Notes: generated from the sequence alone by a model not told the origin. Counted from the first letter of the stretch, positions 15,895 through 24,625 are shown. The stretch: 64,000 nucleotides of DNA from Gelria sp. Kuro-4 (GCF_019668485.1 NZ_AP024619.1:318501-382500); one strand, 5' to 3'. A program made the numbers and translations.

Positions 15895-16815
15895 TTAGCT
15901 GTAGCGAATGCGCGGGTTAACGTAGGCGTAAAGCAGGTCGACCACCAGGTTCACCAGGACGAAGGCTGCGGCCACCACCAGGATCGCCGCCTGCACGACA
16001 GGAAAATCGCGCGCCTTTATGGACTCCACCGCCAGGCGACCGATCCCCGGCAACGCAAAGACCGTCTCCGTGATCACCGCCCCGCCCAGCTGCTGCCCAA
16101 ATTGCAGGCCGACCACAGTGATGACGGTGTTGAGTGCGTTCTTGAGGGCGTATTTAAAAATAATCACCCACTCCGGTAGTCCTTGGGCGCGGGCGGTCAG
16201 GATATAATCCTGGCCCATAATCTCCAGCATACTGGAACGCGTCATCCGCGCGATCATGGCCAGCGGCCGCGCCCCCAGGGTAATGGCCGGCAGGATCCAT
16301 GCCCGCCAGGAATCGAGGCCCATAAGCGGCAGCCAGCCAAGCCGTACCGAAAAAAACAGCATCAGCATAAGGCCCAGGTAAAAGGGTGTAATCGAAATGC
16401 CGATCAAAGCGACCACCATGCTGATGTTGTCGTAAACCGAATACCGGCGTACGGCCGATATGATCCCGGTGACCAGGCCGAAAATGGTGGCAAAAAGCAT
16501 GGAGAAGACGGTAAGATTGAGGGTGTTTTTGAAGCGAAAACCAATCTCCTGCGCTACCGGCCGACCGGTACGTATGGACGTGCCGAAGTCCCCATGCACC
16601 GCCCGTGCCATCCAGCTCAGGTACTGTTCGTACAACGGGCGGTCCAGGCCCAGGCTCTGGCGCACGTTGGCGATGTCTTCCTGTGAAGCTCCTTCGCCGG
16701 CAATCACCTCGGCCGGGTCCCCCGGCATCAGGTAGATGGTAGAAAACACCAGGACTGACACCACAACAAGAAGCGGGATCAGCATCAGCAACCGGCGGAG
16801 GGTATACTTGAACAT
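15895..16815 (-). CDS. Dipeptide ABC transporter permease (DppB type)
   Basis: 306 aa, six predicted membrane helices. N-terminus YTLRRLLMLIPLLVVVSVLVF and MPGDPAE are typical of DppB/OppB. The EAA loop is TARAQGLPEWVIIFKYALKN and the end LLYAYVNPRIRYS is family-typical. First permease gene after the binding protein, from which it is separated by a 79-nt gap with a stem-loop. Confidence 0.94.
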   Translation of the reverse strand: MFKYTLRRLLMLIPLLVVVSVLVFSTIYLMPGDPAEVIAGEGASQEDIANVRQSLGLDRPLYEQYLSWMARAVHGDFGTSIRTGRPVAQEIGFRFKNTLNLTVFSMLFATIFGLVTGIISAVRRYSVYDNISMVVALIGISITPFYLGLMLMLFFSVRLGWLPLMGLDSWRAWILPAITLGARPLAMIARMTRSSMLEIMGQDYILTARAQGLPEWVIIFKYALKNALNTVITVVGLQFGQQLGGAVITETVFALPGIGRLAVESIKARDFPVVQAAILVVAAAFVLVNLVVDLLYAYVNPRIRYS

Positions 16816-16844
16816 ACGGCCACCCTCTCAAGGTGATTTGGAGC

Positions 16845-16880
16845 GGCCCCTGGACAGCAGGAGCTCCCTGGCCAGGGGCC
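16845..16880 (-). other. Stem-loop between binding-protein and permease genes
   Basis: GGCCCCTGG (16845-16853) pairs with CCAGGGGCC (16872-16880). It lies in the 79-nt gap after the dppA-type stop codon. The lack of a T-run suggests an mRNA 3'-end stabiliser or partial terminator that gives excess binding protein, like the stem at 5542-5591. Confidence 0.4.
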
Positions 16881-16894
16881 GGCTTAAGACGGAA

Positions 16895-18472
16895 CTACTT
16901 CTTTTCTACGTAGCGCAGGTCAACGAACTCGTTGGGCCAAATGACCTCGCCTGCGATGTTCTTGCGCTTGGCCACAATTTGTTTTTCGTAGTAAAGGGAA
17001 GCCCAGGGCAGCGCCTCCTGCACCTTGAGCTGCATTTCGTGCAAAACCTGCTTTCTCTTCTCCGGGTCCACCGTGCGCCGCTGTTCATCCACCAGCTTGT
17101 CAATGGTAGGATCGGAGAGGAAGGAGTAGTTCAGGGAACCACCCGTCTTCCAACAAATCTGAGAGGTAAAGTCGAGGTCGCCGGAGGGCGAGCCCTTGCC
17201 TACCATAAAAAGTTGCGTATCCTTACCCTCTCGAAGAGCATTGGAGAAGATGGACCAGTCCAGCGTCTGTAGATCGGCCTTAAACCCTGCCTGTGCAATT
17301 TGGGCCTGGATGGCTTCCGCCACCTGCTTGTCCATGTTATAGCGGCCAAAAGGCGCGTAGAACTTGATTTCGACACCGTTGGGGTAACCGGCCTCGGCCA
17401 GAAGCTGCTTGGCCTTGTCCGGATTGTACTCGTACGTCGGCAGGTCACTGGCAGCGCCGGGGATAGAGGTAGCCTCCGGGCCGACGGCCTTCGTTGCCGT
17501 ACCGCCGAGGACGGTCTGGATGATGGCATCGCGGTCGATGGCGTAGTTGAGCGCCTGGCGGACGCGAACATCATTGAAGGGTTTATTCTTCATGTTCATG
17601 CCCAGGTAGATGGTGCGGAACCCTTCCGCCAAGACAACCTCGACATCCTTGTTGGCCTTGAGCTGCTCGATCTGGAAGGGCGGTACGTTGGAGATGATGT
17701 CCACTTCGCCCGTTTGCAGCGCCATCACCCGGGTGGTGTTTTCGGGGATAATCTTAAAGACGAGGGTTTTCGTCTTGGGCTTTTCGCCCCAGTAGTTCTC
17801 GTTACGCTCAAAGACCATTTTTTCGCCCGGTTGCCACTCTTTTAGAATATAGGGGCCGGTGCCGGCGGGGTGCCGGCCGTAGTCCTTACCGTACTGATCA
17901 ATGGCCTTGGGGCTGAGAATAGCCGCGTTGTAAGTAGCCAGCTGTGAAAGGAAGGGACCGAAAGGTTCATTGGTTGTAAGCTCAATGGTGTAAGGGTCCA
18001 CCACCTTCATGGCGGTGATCATGGAAAGGATGGAACGCCGCGGCGAGCCGGTCGCCGGGTCAAGGATGCGTTCAAAGGACTTCTTTACCGCCTCGGCGTT
18101 GAAGTCCGCCCCATCCTGGAACTTTACACCCTGGCGCAGGTGAAAGGTCCAGGTCTTCCCATCGGAGGAGGTCTCCCACGTCTCTGCCAGCTTGCCGACG
18201 ATGTTCATGTCCTTATCCCAGGTTACCAGGGTCTCGTGCACATGCATCACGGCGTTAGCGGTGGGTACATTGTCCACCATCTGCGGGTCCATGGTGGTGG
18301 CATCGACACCAACACCGTAAACGACGGCATCGTTCCCACCGCCGGCGCCGGCACTGTCCTGCTGTCCTTGCGTTCCACCTGCCGGCTGTTGCCCGCCTCC
18401 GGAGGAACAACCGGCGGTAAGGGCCAGTATTGTCGCCAAGAGCAAAGGCAGCCATTTTATTTTTCTGTGCAT
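16895..18472 (-). CDS. Dipeptide/oligopeptide ABC transporter substrate-binding lipoprotein (SBP family 5)
   Basis: 525 aa, the usual length. Signal peptide with lipobox LTAGC, then a Gly/Gln-rich linker. The family-5 signature is visible (LAETWETSSDGKTWTFHLR, then GVKFQDGADFNAEAV), followed by GTGPYILKEWQPGEKMVFERN. Binds peptides or other solutes outside the cell for the DppBCDF subunits encoded downstream. The residues near the ligand site do not reveal the substrate. It is the first transporter gene after the GntR regulator, with a 135-nt gap. Confidence 0.93.
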   Translation of the reverse strand: MHRKIKWLPLLLATILALTAGCSSGGGQQPAGGTQGQQDSAGAGGGNDAVVYGVGVDATTMDPQMVDNVPTANAVMHVHETLVTWDKDMNIVGKLAETWETSSDGKTWTFHLRQGVKFQDGADFNAEAVKKSFERILDPATGSPRRSILSMITAMKVVDPYTIELTTNEPFGPFLSQLATYNAAILSPKAIDQYGKDYGRHPAGTGPYILKEWQPGEKMVFERNENYWGEKPKTKTLVFKIIPENTTRVMALQTGEVDIISNVPPFQIEQLKANKDVEVVLAEGFRTIYLGMNMKNKPFNDVRVRQALNYAIDRDAIIQTVLGGTATKAVGPEATSIPGAASDLPTYEYNPDKAKQLLAEAGYPNGVEIKFYAPFGRYNMDKQVAEAIQAQIAQAGFKADLQTLDWSIFSNALREGKDTQLFMVGKGSPSGDLDFTSQICWKTGGSLNYSFLSDPTIDKLVDEQRRTVDPEKRKQVLHEMQLKVQEALPWASLYYEKQIVAKRKNIAGEVIWPNEFVDLRYVEKK

Positions 18473-18607
18473 GGTTCTACCTCCTCCGAATCTTTTTCTT
18501 AGAAATGCATGGGGCAGTTGCCATAATTGCTGGCCTATTTACCTTCCTTGTCACCTCCTTTGGGCAAAATGACCCGCGGTCTCAACTCTCCAGACTTTGC
18601 GCCCCGG

Positions 18608-19318
18608 CTAGGAAGGCGGACCTTCACTCGGCCGGGCGACAAAATCACCGCGCAGGTGCGTCAGGTGCGCCTCCACCCTTTGGGCGGCCAGGTCGCCGTC
18701 GCGTCGGGCAATGGCGTCATAGATAGCTTGGTGGTCCATGATGGAACGCTCTTTTTGCGCCTGCGACCGTTCCAGGTGACGGTAAACCTCGTTGATCACC
18801 TGGGTTACCGCAGCGTAAAGCGCTGTCGCAAAGGCATTCTTGGCCGCCTCCGCCACCGCCAGGTGAAATCTGGTTCCCGCCTCCACCAGGAGCTCAGTGG
18901 TTCGGGCCTGGCTCATCTCGGCCAGGGAGGCGCGCAGTCGCTCGAGGTCGGCTTCGCCCGCCCTCTCCGCCGCCAGGCGCACCAGTCCCACCTCGAGCAG
19001 CCGACGCAGCTCGGTAAGATCCTCATAGGCCTTGTCTTCAAAATTGATTAGAAACTGAAGCTGAGCCTTAATGGCCTGCTGCGGTTCATTGCGGACAAAC
19101 GTTCCTTTGCCCTGGATTATCTCAACAATGCCCATTTCCGCCAGGGCCCGGAGCGCTTCCCGGACAGAGGACCGCCCCACACCCAGCTGTTCAGCCAGCT
19201 CCTTTTCCGTGGGCAGGCGGTCGCCGGGTTGCAGCTTGCCGGCCACGATCAGGCGTTCAATTTCGTCGCGCACAACCTGAACCAGCCCGGCCGGCCGACC
19301 GACTCGTCGTAAGTGCAT
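18608..19318 (-). CDS. FadR-subfamily GntR transcriptional regulator
   Basis: 236 aa. N-terminal winged helix-turn-helix (GDRLPTEKELAEQLGVGRSSVREALRALAEMG), then a wing IIQGKGTFV, then an all-helical FCD ligand-binding domain with His in TRFHLAVAEAA and the later MDHQAIYDAI and RVEAHL histidines, likely a metal-dependent effector site for a carboxylate. The ATG at 19318 has AGGGGATG upstream. It is divergent from the M20 peptidase and cassette 3 and precedes the dpp-type genes, so it probably controls both. Two 17-bp repeats in the divergent region are its likely binding sites. Confidence 0.9.
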   Translation of the reverse strand: MHLRRVGRPAGLVQVVRDEIERLIVAGKLQPGDRLPTEKELAEQLGVGRSSVREALRALAEMGIVEIIQGKGTFVRNEPQQAIKAQLQFLINFEDKAYEDLTELRRLLEVGLVRLAAERAGEADLERLRASLAEMSQARTTELLVEAGTRFHLAVAEAAKNAFATALYAAVTQVINEVYRHLERSQAQKERSIMDHQAIYDAIARRDGDLAAQRVEAHLTHLRGDFVARPSEGPPS

Positions 19319-19333
19319 TAGACATCCCCTATC

Positions 19334-19350
19334 ATCAGGTCATCAGATGT
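19334..19350. promoter_or_regulatory. Putative GntR operator, proximal to the regulator gene
   Basis: ATCAGGTCATCAGATGT, identical in 16 of 17 positions to the copy at 19511-19527. It begins 16 nt upstream of the GntR start codon, a position suited to autoregulation. Confidence 0.6.
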
Positions 19351-19510
19351 TTAGGCGGAGATTAGAAGATAGATTCGCGGCCGGTCGGTGAATTCCTCCC
19401 GGGTAGTAGAAAATATTTTTTCCCCGGACTTTAATTACCCACGGCACAATTTTTTAAGATCAGGCAGGAGAAACACGGGCGACGGCAAATATATTAGCAT
19501 CCCATCTGTC

Positions 19511-19527
19511 ATCATGTCATCAGATGT
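19511..19527. promoter_or_regulatory. Putative GntR operator, proximal to the M20 peptidase gene
   Basis: ATCATGTCATCAGATGT. It is also part of the palindrome CATCTG (19503-19508) ... CAGATG (19521-19526). It sits 31 nt before the TTG start of the peptidase gene. The rest of the 239-nt divergent region is AT-rich and contains no gene. Confidence 0.6.
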
Positions 19528-19557
19528 GTACGATAGTTCTAATAAGGAGGGGCAGCC

Positions 19558-20943
19558 TTGGACCTTGAGCCTGTGTACGCCTATGTTGACGCGCACGCCG
19601 ACGCCCTGCTGGCCGACCTTTTTCGCTTACTCCGGCAGCGGAGTATCAGCACCCAGGACGATGGCGTGAAGGAGTGCGCGGAACTCCTCGCCACCCAAAT
19701 GCGCGAGGTGGGCATCGACGCCACGGTTTACCCTACGGCCCGGCACCCGGTGGTTTACGGGGAGATCGGCCCGGCCGGCGCTCCCACCATCCTGGTCTAC
19801 GGCCACTACGACGTGCAACCGCCGGAGCCGCTCGAGCTCTGGCAGTGTGACCCTTTTGAACCGGTGATTCGGGACGGTAAAATCTACGCCCGCGGCAGCT
19901 CGGACAACAAGGGCCAGCTTTTCGCCCACGTTAAGGGTATCCAGGCCTACCGGGCCGCACTGGGTGAACTGCCGCTCAAGGTGAAGTTTATCTTTGAAGG
20001 GGAAGAAGAGATCTCCAGCCCCAACCTTGAGCCCTTTGTCGCCGCCCACCGGAACCTGCTGCGTTGTGACGTGTGCATTTTCTCCGACAGCCACGTCCAG
20101 GAAAACGGCCGCCCGCTGGTGGTGTTGGGGCTCAAGGGGATGCTCTACGTGGAGATCACCGTGCGCGGCGCCGACCGGGACCTGCACTCCATGCGCGCTG
20201 CGGCCGTACCCAGTCCGGTCTGGCGTCTGGTCCACCTTTTGGCCGCCTTAAAGGGTGAAGACGGCCTGGTGCGCATCCCTGGTTTTTACGACGACGTGCG
20301 CCCACTCCTGCCGGAAGAGATCGCCGCCGTGGAAGCTGTCCCGTGCGACAAAGCCGCCCTGGCGGCCGACTTGGGCGTAACCTCCCTCCTGGTGAACCGC
20401 CACGGTGACGACTACTACAAGAACATGATCTTCGAGCCCACCTGCAACATCTCGGGCCTTACCGCCGGCTACCAAGGCCCCGGCTCCAAGACGGTGCTCC
20501 CTGCCCAAGCCACGGCCAAGCTCGACCTGCGCCTGGTGCCCGACCAGAAGCCGGAGCGGGTTTTAGAACTCCTCAAGGAGCACCTGGCCCGCAGCGGTTA
20601 TGCCGACGCGGAGGTTAAGCCTCTGGGCTTCCTCGAGCCCTCGCGCACGCCTATCACCCACCCGCTGGTGGCGGTGGCCCGGCGGGCGGTGGCCGACGCC
20701 TACGGCGTCGAACCGTACGTCTACCCCGGCATCGGCGGCGCCGGCCCGAACTACATCTTTGAAAAGCACCTGGGCGTTCCCTGTCTCACCATCCCCTTCG
20801 CCGCCGCCGACCAAAACAACCACGCTCCCAACGAAAGCATGATCGTCGCGGGGTACTTAAACGGCATCAAGACTTCGGCGGCGCTCATCGAGCACGTGGC
20901 AGCTTTTTTCTCCCGGCAGGCAAACTCTAGCAGCAAGGAGTGA
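19558..20943 (+). CDS. M20-family metallopeptidase (dipeptidase type)
   Basis: 461 aa from TTG 19558, which follows AAGGAGGGG. Zinc-site motifs in order: GHYDVQP (residues 82-88), GSSDNKGQ, FEGEEEISS, FSDSHV, and a late NNHAPNE. These match M20 dipeptidases/carnosinase-like hydrolases that split short peptides in the cytoplasm. It starts the operon with cassette 3 (4-nt gap to F3) and shares a regulated divergent promoter region with the dpp-type genes. An imported peptide is therefore probably cleaved by this enzyme. Confidence 0.92.
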   Translation: MDLEPVYAYVDAHADALLADLFRLLRQRSISTQDDGVKECAELLATQMREVGIDATVYPTARHPVVYGEIGPAGAPTILVYGHYDVQPPEPLELWQCDPFEPVIRDGKIYARGSSDNKGQLFAHVKGIQAYRAALGELPLKVKFIFEGEEEISSPNLEPFVAAHRNLLRCDVCIFSDSHVQENGRPLVVLGLKGMLYVEITVRGADRDLHSMRAAAVPSPVWRLVHLLAALKGEDGLVRIPGFYDDVRPLLPEEIAAVEAVPCDKAALAADLGVTSLLVNRHGDDYYKNMIFEPTCNISGLTAGYQGPGSKTVLPAQATAKLDLRLVPDQKPERVLELLKEHLARSGYADAEVKPLGFLEPSRTPITHPLVAVARRAVADAYGVEPYVYPGIGGAGPNYIFEKHLGVPCLTIPFAAADQNNHAPNESMIVAGYLNGIKTSAALIEHVAAFFSRQANSSSKE

Positions 20944-20947
20944 AACC

Positions 20948-21673
20948 ATGCTCGTCGACGAAACAAAGTGCCTGGGATGCGGCAACTGCTTGGACTACTG
21001 CCCCATGAGCGCCATCTCCCTGGCCGGCGCCACGGCGGCCATCGACCAGGCGGAGTGCGTGGAGTGCGGCGTCTGCCTGCGGGCCGGTTGCTGCCCTGGA
21101 GGCGCCCTCTACCGCCCGCCCCTCACTTACCCGCGCGACATCGCCCGTTTCTTCTCCGACCCGGAAGCGACGCATCCCTCCACCCAGGTACCCGGCCGGG
21201 GCACGGAGGAAATGAAGACCAATGAGGTAACGGGCCGCTTTCCGCCCGGCTTCGCCGGGATCGGCATTGAACTGGGGCGGCCCGGTACCGGAACGCGTTT
21301 TCGCGACGTAGAAAAGGTGGCCCGGGCCATGGCCGCCTTTGAGGTACAATTTGAGCCCCAAAACCCGGTTACCGCCTTAATGACCGATAAAGCCGCCGGT
21401 AGCCTGCCCCCGGAGCTGCTGCCGGTGAAAGTCCTTTCGGCCATCGTTGAATTCGCTGCCCCTGCGGCGAAGGTCCCGGCCATCCTGGCACGCCTTAAGG
21501 AGCTTGAACCGGAGCTCGCGACGGTTTTCAGCCTGGACCTGGCTGCTCCCTGCCCAAAAGACGGCTCCTTTCCCTTCGTCGGCTCGGAACTGCCGTACCC
21601 GCTGTCCCCGAACGGCAAAACGAACGTCGGCCTAGGCCGGCCGCGCTGTGACGAGGGGAGGGCTCAGGCGTGA
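20948..21673 (+). CDS. Ferredoxin-domain protein F3 of the repeated F-P cassette
   Basis: 241 aa. Clusters: Cys8, 11, 14, 18 and Cys37, 40, 43, 49 (an additional Cys48). C-terminal domain with GRGTEEMKTNEVTGRF, ELGRPGTGTR, NPVTALM, EKV replaced by PVKVLSAIVEF, FSLD and KTNVGLGRP. Departures from copies 1 and 2 are mild (NPTT to NPVT, DV to EV). It follows the M20 gene by 4 nt and overlaps P3 by 4 nt (GTGA), so the three genes are one operon. Soluble; redox role inferred from the clusters. Confidence 0.85.
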   Translation: MLVDETKCLGCGNCLDYCPMSAISLAGATAAIDQAECVECGVCLRAGCCPGGALYRPPLTYPRDIARFFSDPEATHPSTQVPGRGTEEMKTNEVTGRFPPGFAGIGIELGRPGTGTRFRDVEKVARAMAAFEVQFEPQNPVTALMTDKAAGSLPPELLPVKVLSAIVEFAAPAAKVPAILARLKELEPELATVFSLDLAAPCPKDGSFPFVGSELPYPLSPNGKTNVGLGRPRCDEGRAQA

Positions 21674-22341
21674 CGCATACGCTGCATCGGCAGGGCACGG
21701 CGGAAAATCTGGCGCACGACTACTGCGTTCTGGCCATTGCCGCCCGGGGCATCAACAGCACCGGCTCCGGCCCGAAGCTGCAGGCCATCAAAGAGATCTT
21801 CCGCCGTCACAACCCGGTTAACCTGGGCGACATAAAGCGGGGTAACATGTACAACCCGGGACTGGACGCCGTGCTGACCGCCACTCAGGACGGCACCGTG
21901 GTGCACGCCGTTTTTACCACCCAGGAGGACCTGGTCGCCGTCCTGCGGGAGCTGAAAGACGCCGACACGGGGATGTCCATCGTGGTCTCCGGCCTGTTCG
22001 ATCACGTCGGCGCCTGTTGTCAAAAAGCCGGCCTTACACGGCACACCGTGGAATACTCGCTGGGGGTGCACGGCGCGGTGGAGCGTCTACCCGAGCGCTC
22101 CCTGCTCGAGGTGACCACCATGTGTGGCCACGGCATGGTTTCATTCAACCTGGTCCGCCGGATGGTCCGGGAGATTGAAGCCGGCCGCCGGACAGCCGAA
22201 GACGCCGCCCAGGAACTGGCACGGCAGTGCATCTGCGGCGTCTTCAACCCCGCCCGTGCCGCCGAACTCCTGACCCGGCTTGTCGACGAAGGCTTCGGCA
22301 ACGCGCGGTTGAACTCATGCGGCTCTGGGCTTCCCACTTAG
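21670..22341 (+). CDS. Partner protein P3 of the repeated F-P cassette, with foreign C-terminal tail
   Basis: 223 aa from a GTG start that overlaps the F3 stop (GTGA), implying translational coupling. MTHTLHR start, Cys117, His125, Cys152, His154, Cys187 and Cys189 conserved. Relative to P1 and P2 the family sequence ends near LLTRLV; the last about 17 residues (DEGFGNARLNSCGSGLPT) have no counterpart and lie over a group II intron-like fragment on the other strand. The native stop was therefore probably lost by that insertion. The catalytic-looking part is intact. Confidence 0.8.
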   Translation: MTHTLHRQGTAENLAHDYCVLAIAARGINSTGSGPKLQAIKEIFRRHNPVNLGDIKRGNMYNPGLDAVLTATQDGTVVHAVFTTQEDLVAVLRELKDADTGMSIVVSGLFDHVGACCQKAGLTRHTVEYSLGVHGAVERLPERSLLEVTTMCGHGMVSFNLVRRMVREIEAGRRTAEDAAQELARQCICGVFNPARAAELLTRLVDEGFGNARLNSCGSGLPT

Positions 22342-22530
22342 GTGGTGCCGTGCTCTATTCATCGGCCTGGGCCTCGGTGACTCCCTCCGGTTCAAGGGCC
22401 TTCGACCCGGCCGGCCAGTATCCCCGGCGTAGCCGACACACCCACCTTCGGCGGGCACCCGGCGTCGCCGCAGGCATCCCTGCCTTAGGCTACGCCTGCT
22501 TTTACCTTCGCCGTTCAGTACTTTCACCCT
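22305..22530 (-). mobile_element. Fragment of a group II intron (5' structural region), no ORF
   Basis: Read on the minus strand this stretch has short motifs I recognise from bacterial group II introns: GGTGAAAGTACTGAACGGCG, then AGCCTAAGGCAGGG, GCGGCGACGCCGG, GAACCGGAGGGAGTCACC, and AGAGCCGCATGAGTT at its 3' end. No maturase is present and domains V-VI were not found, so it is a dead fragment. It overlaps the end of P3. Assignment is by memory of intron consensus sequences, not a covariance search. Confidence 0.45.
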
Positions 22531-22563
22531 GAAGACAGCGCCCATGCCGGGCGCACCCAGAAA

Positions 22564-22588
22564 GAGGCGGCCCGCTCGGGGCCGCCTC
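22564..22588 (-). terminator. Hairpin terminator after the DUF4340 gene
   Basis: GAGGCGGCCC (22564-22573) and GGGCCGCCTC (22579-22588) form a 10-bp GC stem directly after the stop codon at 22589, followed on the minus strand by TTTCT. The T-run is weak. Confidence 0.55.
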
Positions 22589-23173
22589 TCACTTTTGCCC
22601 TGTTTCGGCCGCCTTTCCCGCCTCGGAGGGGGTGGACGTCTTCGGCTGCGGCCAGAAGTCGGCGGGTTTTTTCTTGAGCTGGTCGGCGGTGAAACTGGAA
22701 AGAAGATACACCCGGTTTTTAGCGTCAGTGGTGACGTAGCGCGCCATGGCCACCGGCGCCTCGGCTCCGACATAGAGGACGTGCTGCGCACCGTCTCTGA
22801 GCTTAACCGTCACTGTAAGTTCAGGCTTGGTCAGGCCGTACTGGGCCAGGTCCGGGTGATCGACCTCAAGTTCCCGGTCGGCCGTAAGGCCGGCCAGTTG
22901 GTCGGCATAGAAGGAGGCCTCGGCCGCCTCCACGGGCGCCTTCTCCGGCGCCGCCTGTTCCCAGCGCGGCGCCGGCTGTTCGGCGGTCCGTTTGAGCGTA
23001 AAGCTCCCGTCGGGGCCGGCGATGGTGAACTCGGCAACGTCGTCGCCGGCGAAACTGAAGAGTTTGGGGTTTGGAAGCTGCTCTTTTTTACGCGCCGCCG
23101 GGCTGTACAGGGTGAAGGCACCCAGGGCCACAGCCAGGGCGAGCACACCCAAAACAAGCAGCCAGCGCTTCAT
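22589..23173 (-). CDS. DUF4340-domain membrane-anchored protein
   Basis: 194 aa. One N-terminal membrane anchor (residues 4-24), then an extracytoplasmic domain that begins FSFAGDDVAEFTIAGPDGSFTL, the DUF4340 pattern. Such proteins commonly accompany GldG-like ABC components; their role is unknown. The start overlaps the GldG-like stop by 4 nt. Last gene of the sigma factor-ABC operon. Confidence 0.75.
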   Translation of the reverse strand: MKRWLLVLGVLALAVALGAFTLYSPAARKKEQLPNPKLFSFAGDDVAEFTIAGPDGSFTLKRTAEQPAPRWEQAAPEKAPVEAAEASFYADQLAGLTADRELEVDHPDLAQYGLTKPELTVTVKLRDGAQHVLYVGAEAPVAMARYVTTDAKNRVYLLSSFTADQLKKKPADFWPQPKTSTPSEAGKAAETGQK

Positions 23174-24612
23174 AGCGCCCGCCTCCTCAGCCAGATGGTC
23201 GCTCCAGCCGCCAAGATTACGGCCGGCAGGCCCAAGGTGGTGCCGTAGAGCAGGCGCCGGGCGCCGCTCGCGGTAAGCTGGATGGTGCTGGTGCCCAGGG
23301 CCTTGGGCCGGATAGTCACGAGCTTATCCTGCCCTACCAGCCAGTTCACGGCGTTGGTAAAGAAATCGGCGTTGCCCTGAAGGCCAAAGGTGGCGTCGGT
23401 GATGAAGGAACTCGAGCCCACCACCACCGCCACTCGCTGCTCATCGGTGGTGTCGGCGCCGCTGCCTGCGCCCTGCGGGGCGCTCGGGCGCGAGATGGCC
23501 GCTGCCAGGGTGAGCGGCCCGGGGACATCGGCGCCATCGCGGGCGAGCTTAGCCTTAAAGTTGGTCTCGCCCCAAGCCTGGCCGGTGGTGACGAGGAGGG
23601 GGGTGAAGGTGAAGTCCTTGCCGGCCGCGCTCAAGCTGGCGGCGCGGGGCAGAATGACGTTCAGGTTGTTCTCCTTGAGCCGACCGGTGATCTCGTGCTC
23701 GCCCAGCTCCGGGAGCGAGGTGAGCGGATCGGCGAAGAAGGAACGCGGTGGGTCTACAGCCACGTCATTCGCCACCTTTACCCCCACCGCCGCCGCCACC
23801 TCCGCCCAGTGAGGCAGGGCCGGCTGCGTGCCGCGCGGATCGAAAAGCAGCAGCAGCCGCCCGCCTCCGGCGACATAGTTCTTCAGGAGGCCCGCTTCCG
23901 CTGGGGTAAGGTCCTTGGTGGGGCCGGCCGCCACCACCAAGGTCGCGTCGGCGGGTACCTGGCCTTGAGCCAGGTTCAGCTCGCGCACGGTGAAGCCTTC
24001 GCCCGTAAGGTAGCTCTTAAGGTCCGACGCATCCTGGCTCAGGTTCACCTCGCCGTGTCCACCCAGGAAGTAGAGCACCGCCGACTGCTTGCTTTGCAGT
24101 TTAAGGAGCGCGCGGGTCAGGGCCTGTTCCCCGCGGAACTCGCTGAAGGTCATGTCTGCACCCAAGGAAAACATGTTGGACGGCTCGATCACCTGGCGCC
24201 GGCCGCCGGCGTCCTCCACCACCACCGTGTCGTAGAGGCGTACCCCCGCTGCTTTCGCCTGTGCCGGCTGCTTATCGGCATCCACCACCGTCGTCGTCAC
24301 CTTGGGCGAGGCCGCCCGGTACTGCTGGAGCAGGTCCTCAATCTGCCGGGCGGTGTCCGTGCCCGCCTGCACGTAAGCCGTCACCTGCACCGGCCCCTTC
24401 AGGTCCGCCAGCACCTCCTTTGTCTGGGGAGAAAGGGTGTGCAGGCCGTTCTTGGTGAGATCGAAACGCTGGGGAAAGCGCCCCGCCAGGACGTTGACGC
24501 AAACCAGTATCACCAAAAGAGCCACCGCCAGCAGTGTGGCCTGGCTCCCGCGCTGCAGCGCCCGGCCCCTGCCGGCGCTGTTAAGATTTTTCCAGAGTCT
24601 CGCAAGCTGCAT
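23170..24612 (-). CDS. GldG-like ABC-associated extracytoplasmic protein
   Basis: 480 aa from ATG 24612, six bases after GGGGTG. N-terminal membrane helix (about residues 24-43), then FDLTKNGLHTLSPQTKEVLADL, characteristic of GldG/DUF7088 proteins, a central domain with YFLGGHGEVNLS, and a C-terminal membrane helix before LRRRAL. In Bacteroidetes GldG belongs to a gliding-associated ABC complex; Firmicutes homologues are auxiliary ABC components of unknown cargo. Encoded between the ABC-2 permease and DUF4340 genes. Confidence 0.82.
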   Translation of the reverse strand: MQLARLWKNLNSAGRGRALQRGSQATLLAVALLVILVCVNVLAGRFPQRFDLTKNGLHTLSPQTKEVLADLKGPVQVTAYVQAGTDTARQIEDLLQQYRAASPKVTTTVVDADKQPAQAKAAGVRLYDTVVVEDAGGRRQVIEPSNMFSLGADMTFSEFRGEQALTRALLKLQSKQSAVLYFLGGHGEVNLSQDASDLKSYLTGEGFTVRELNLAQGQVPADATLVVAAGPTKDLTPAEAGLLKNYVAGGGRLLLLFDPRGTQPALPHWAEVAAAVGVKVANDVAVDPPRSFFADPLTSLPELGEHEITGRLKENNLNVILPRAASLSAAGKDFTFTPLLVTTGQAWGETNFKAKLARDGADVPGPLTLAAAISRPSAPQGAGSGADTTDEQRVAVVVGSSSFITDATFGLQGNADFFTNAVNWLVGQDKLVTIRPKALGTSTIQLTASGARRLLYGTTLGLPAVILAAGATIWLRRRAL

Positions 24613-24625
24613 ATCTTTCACCCCG

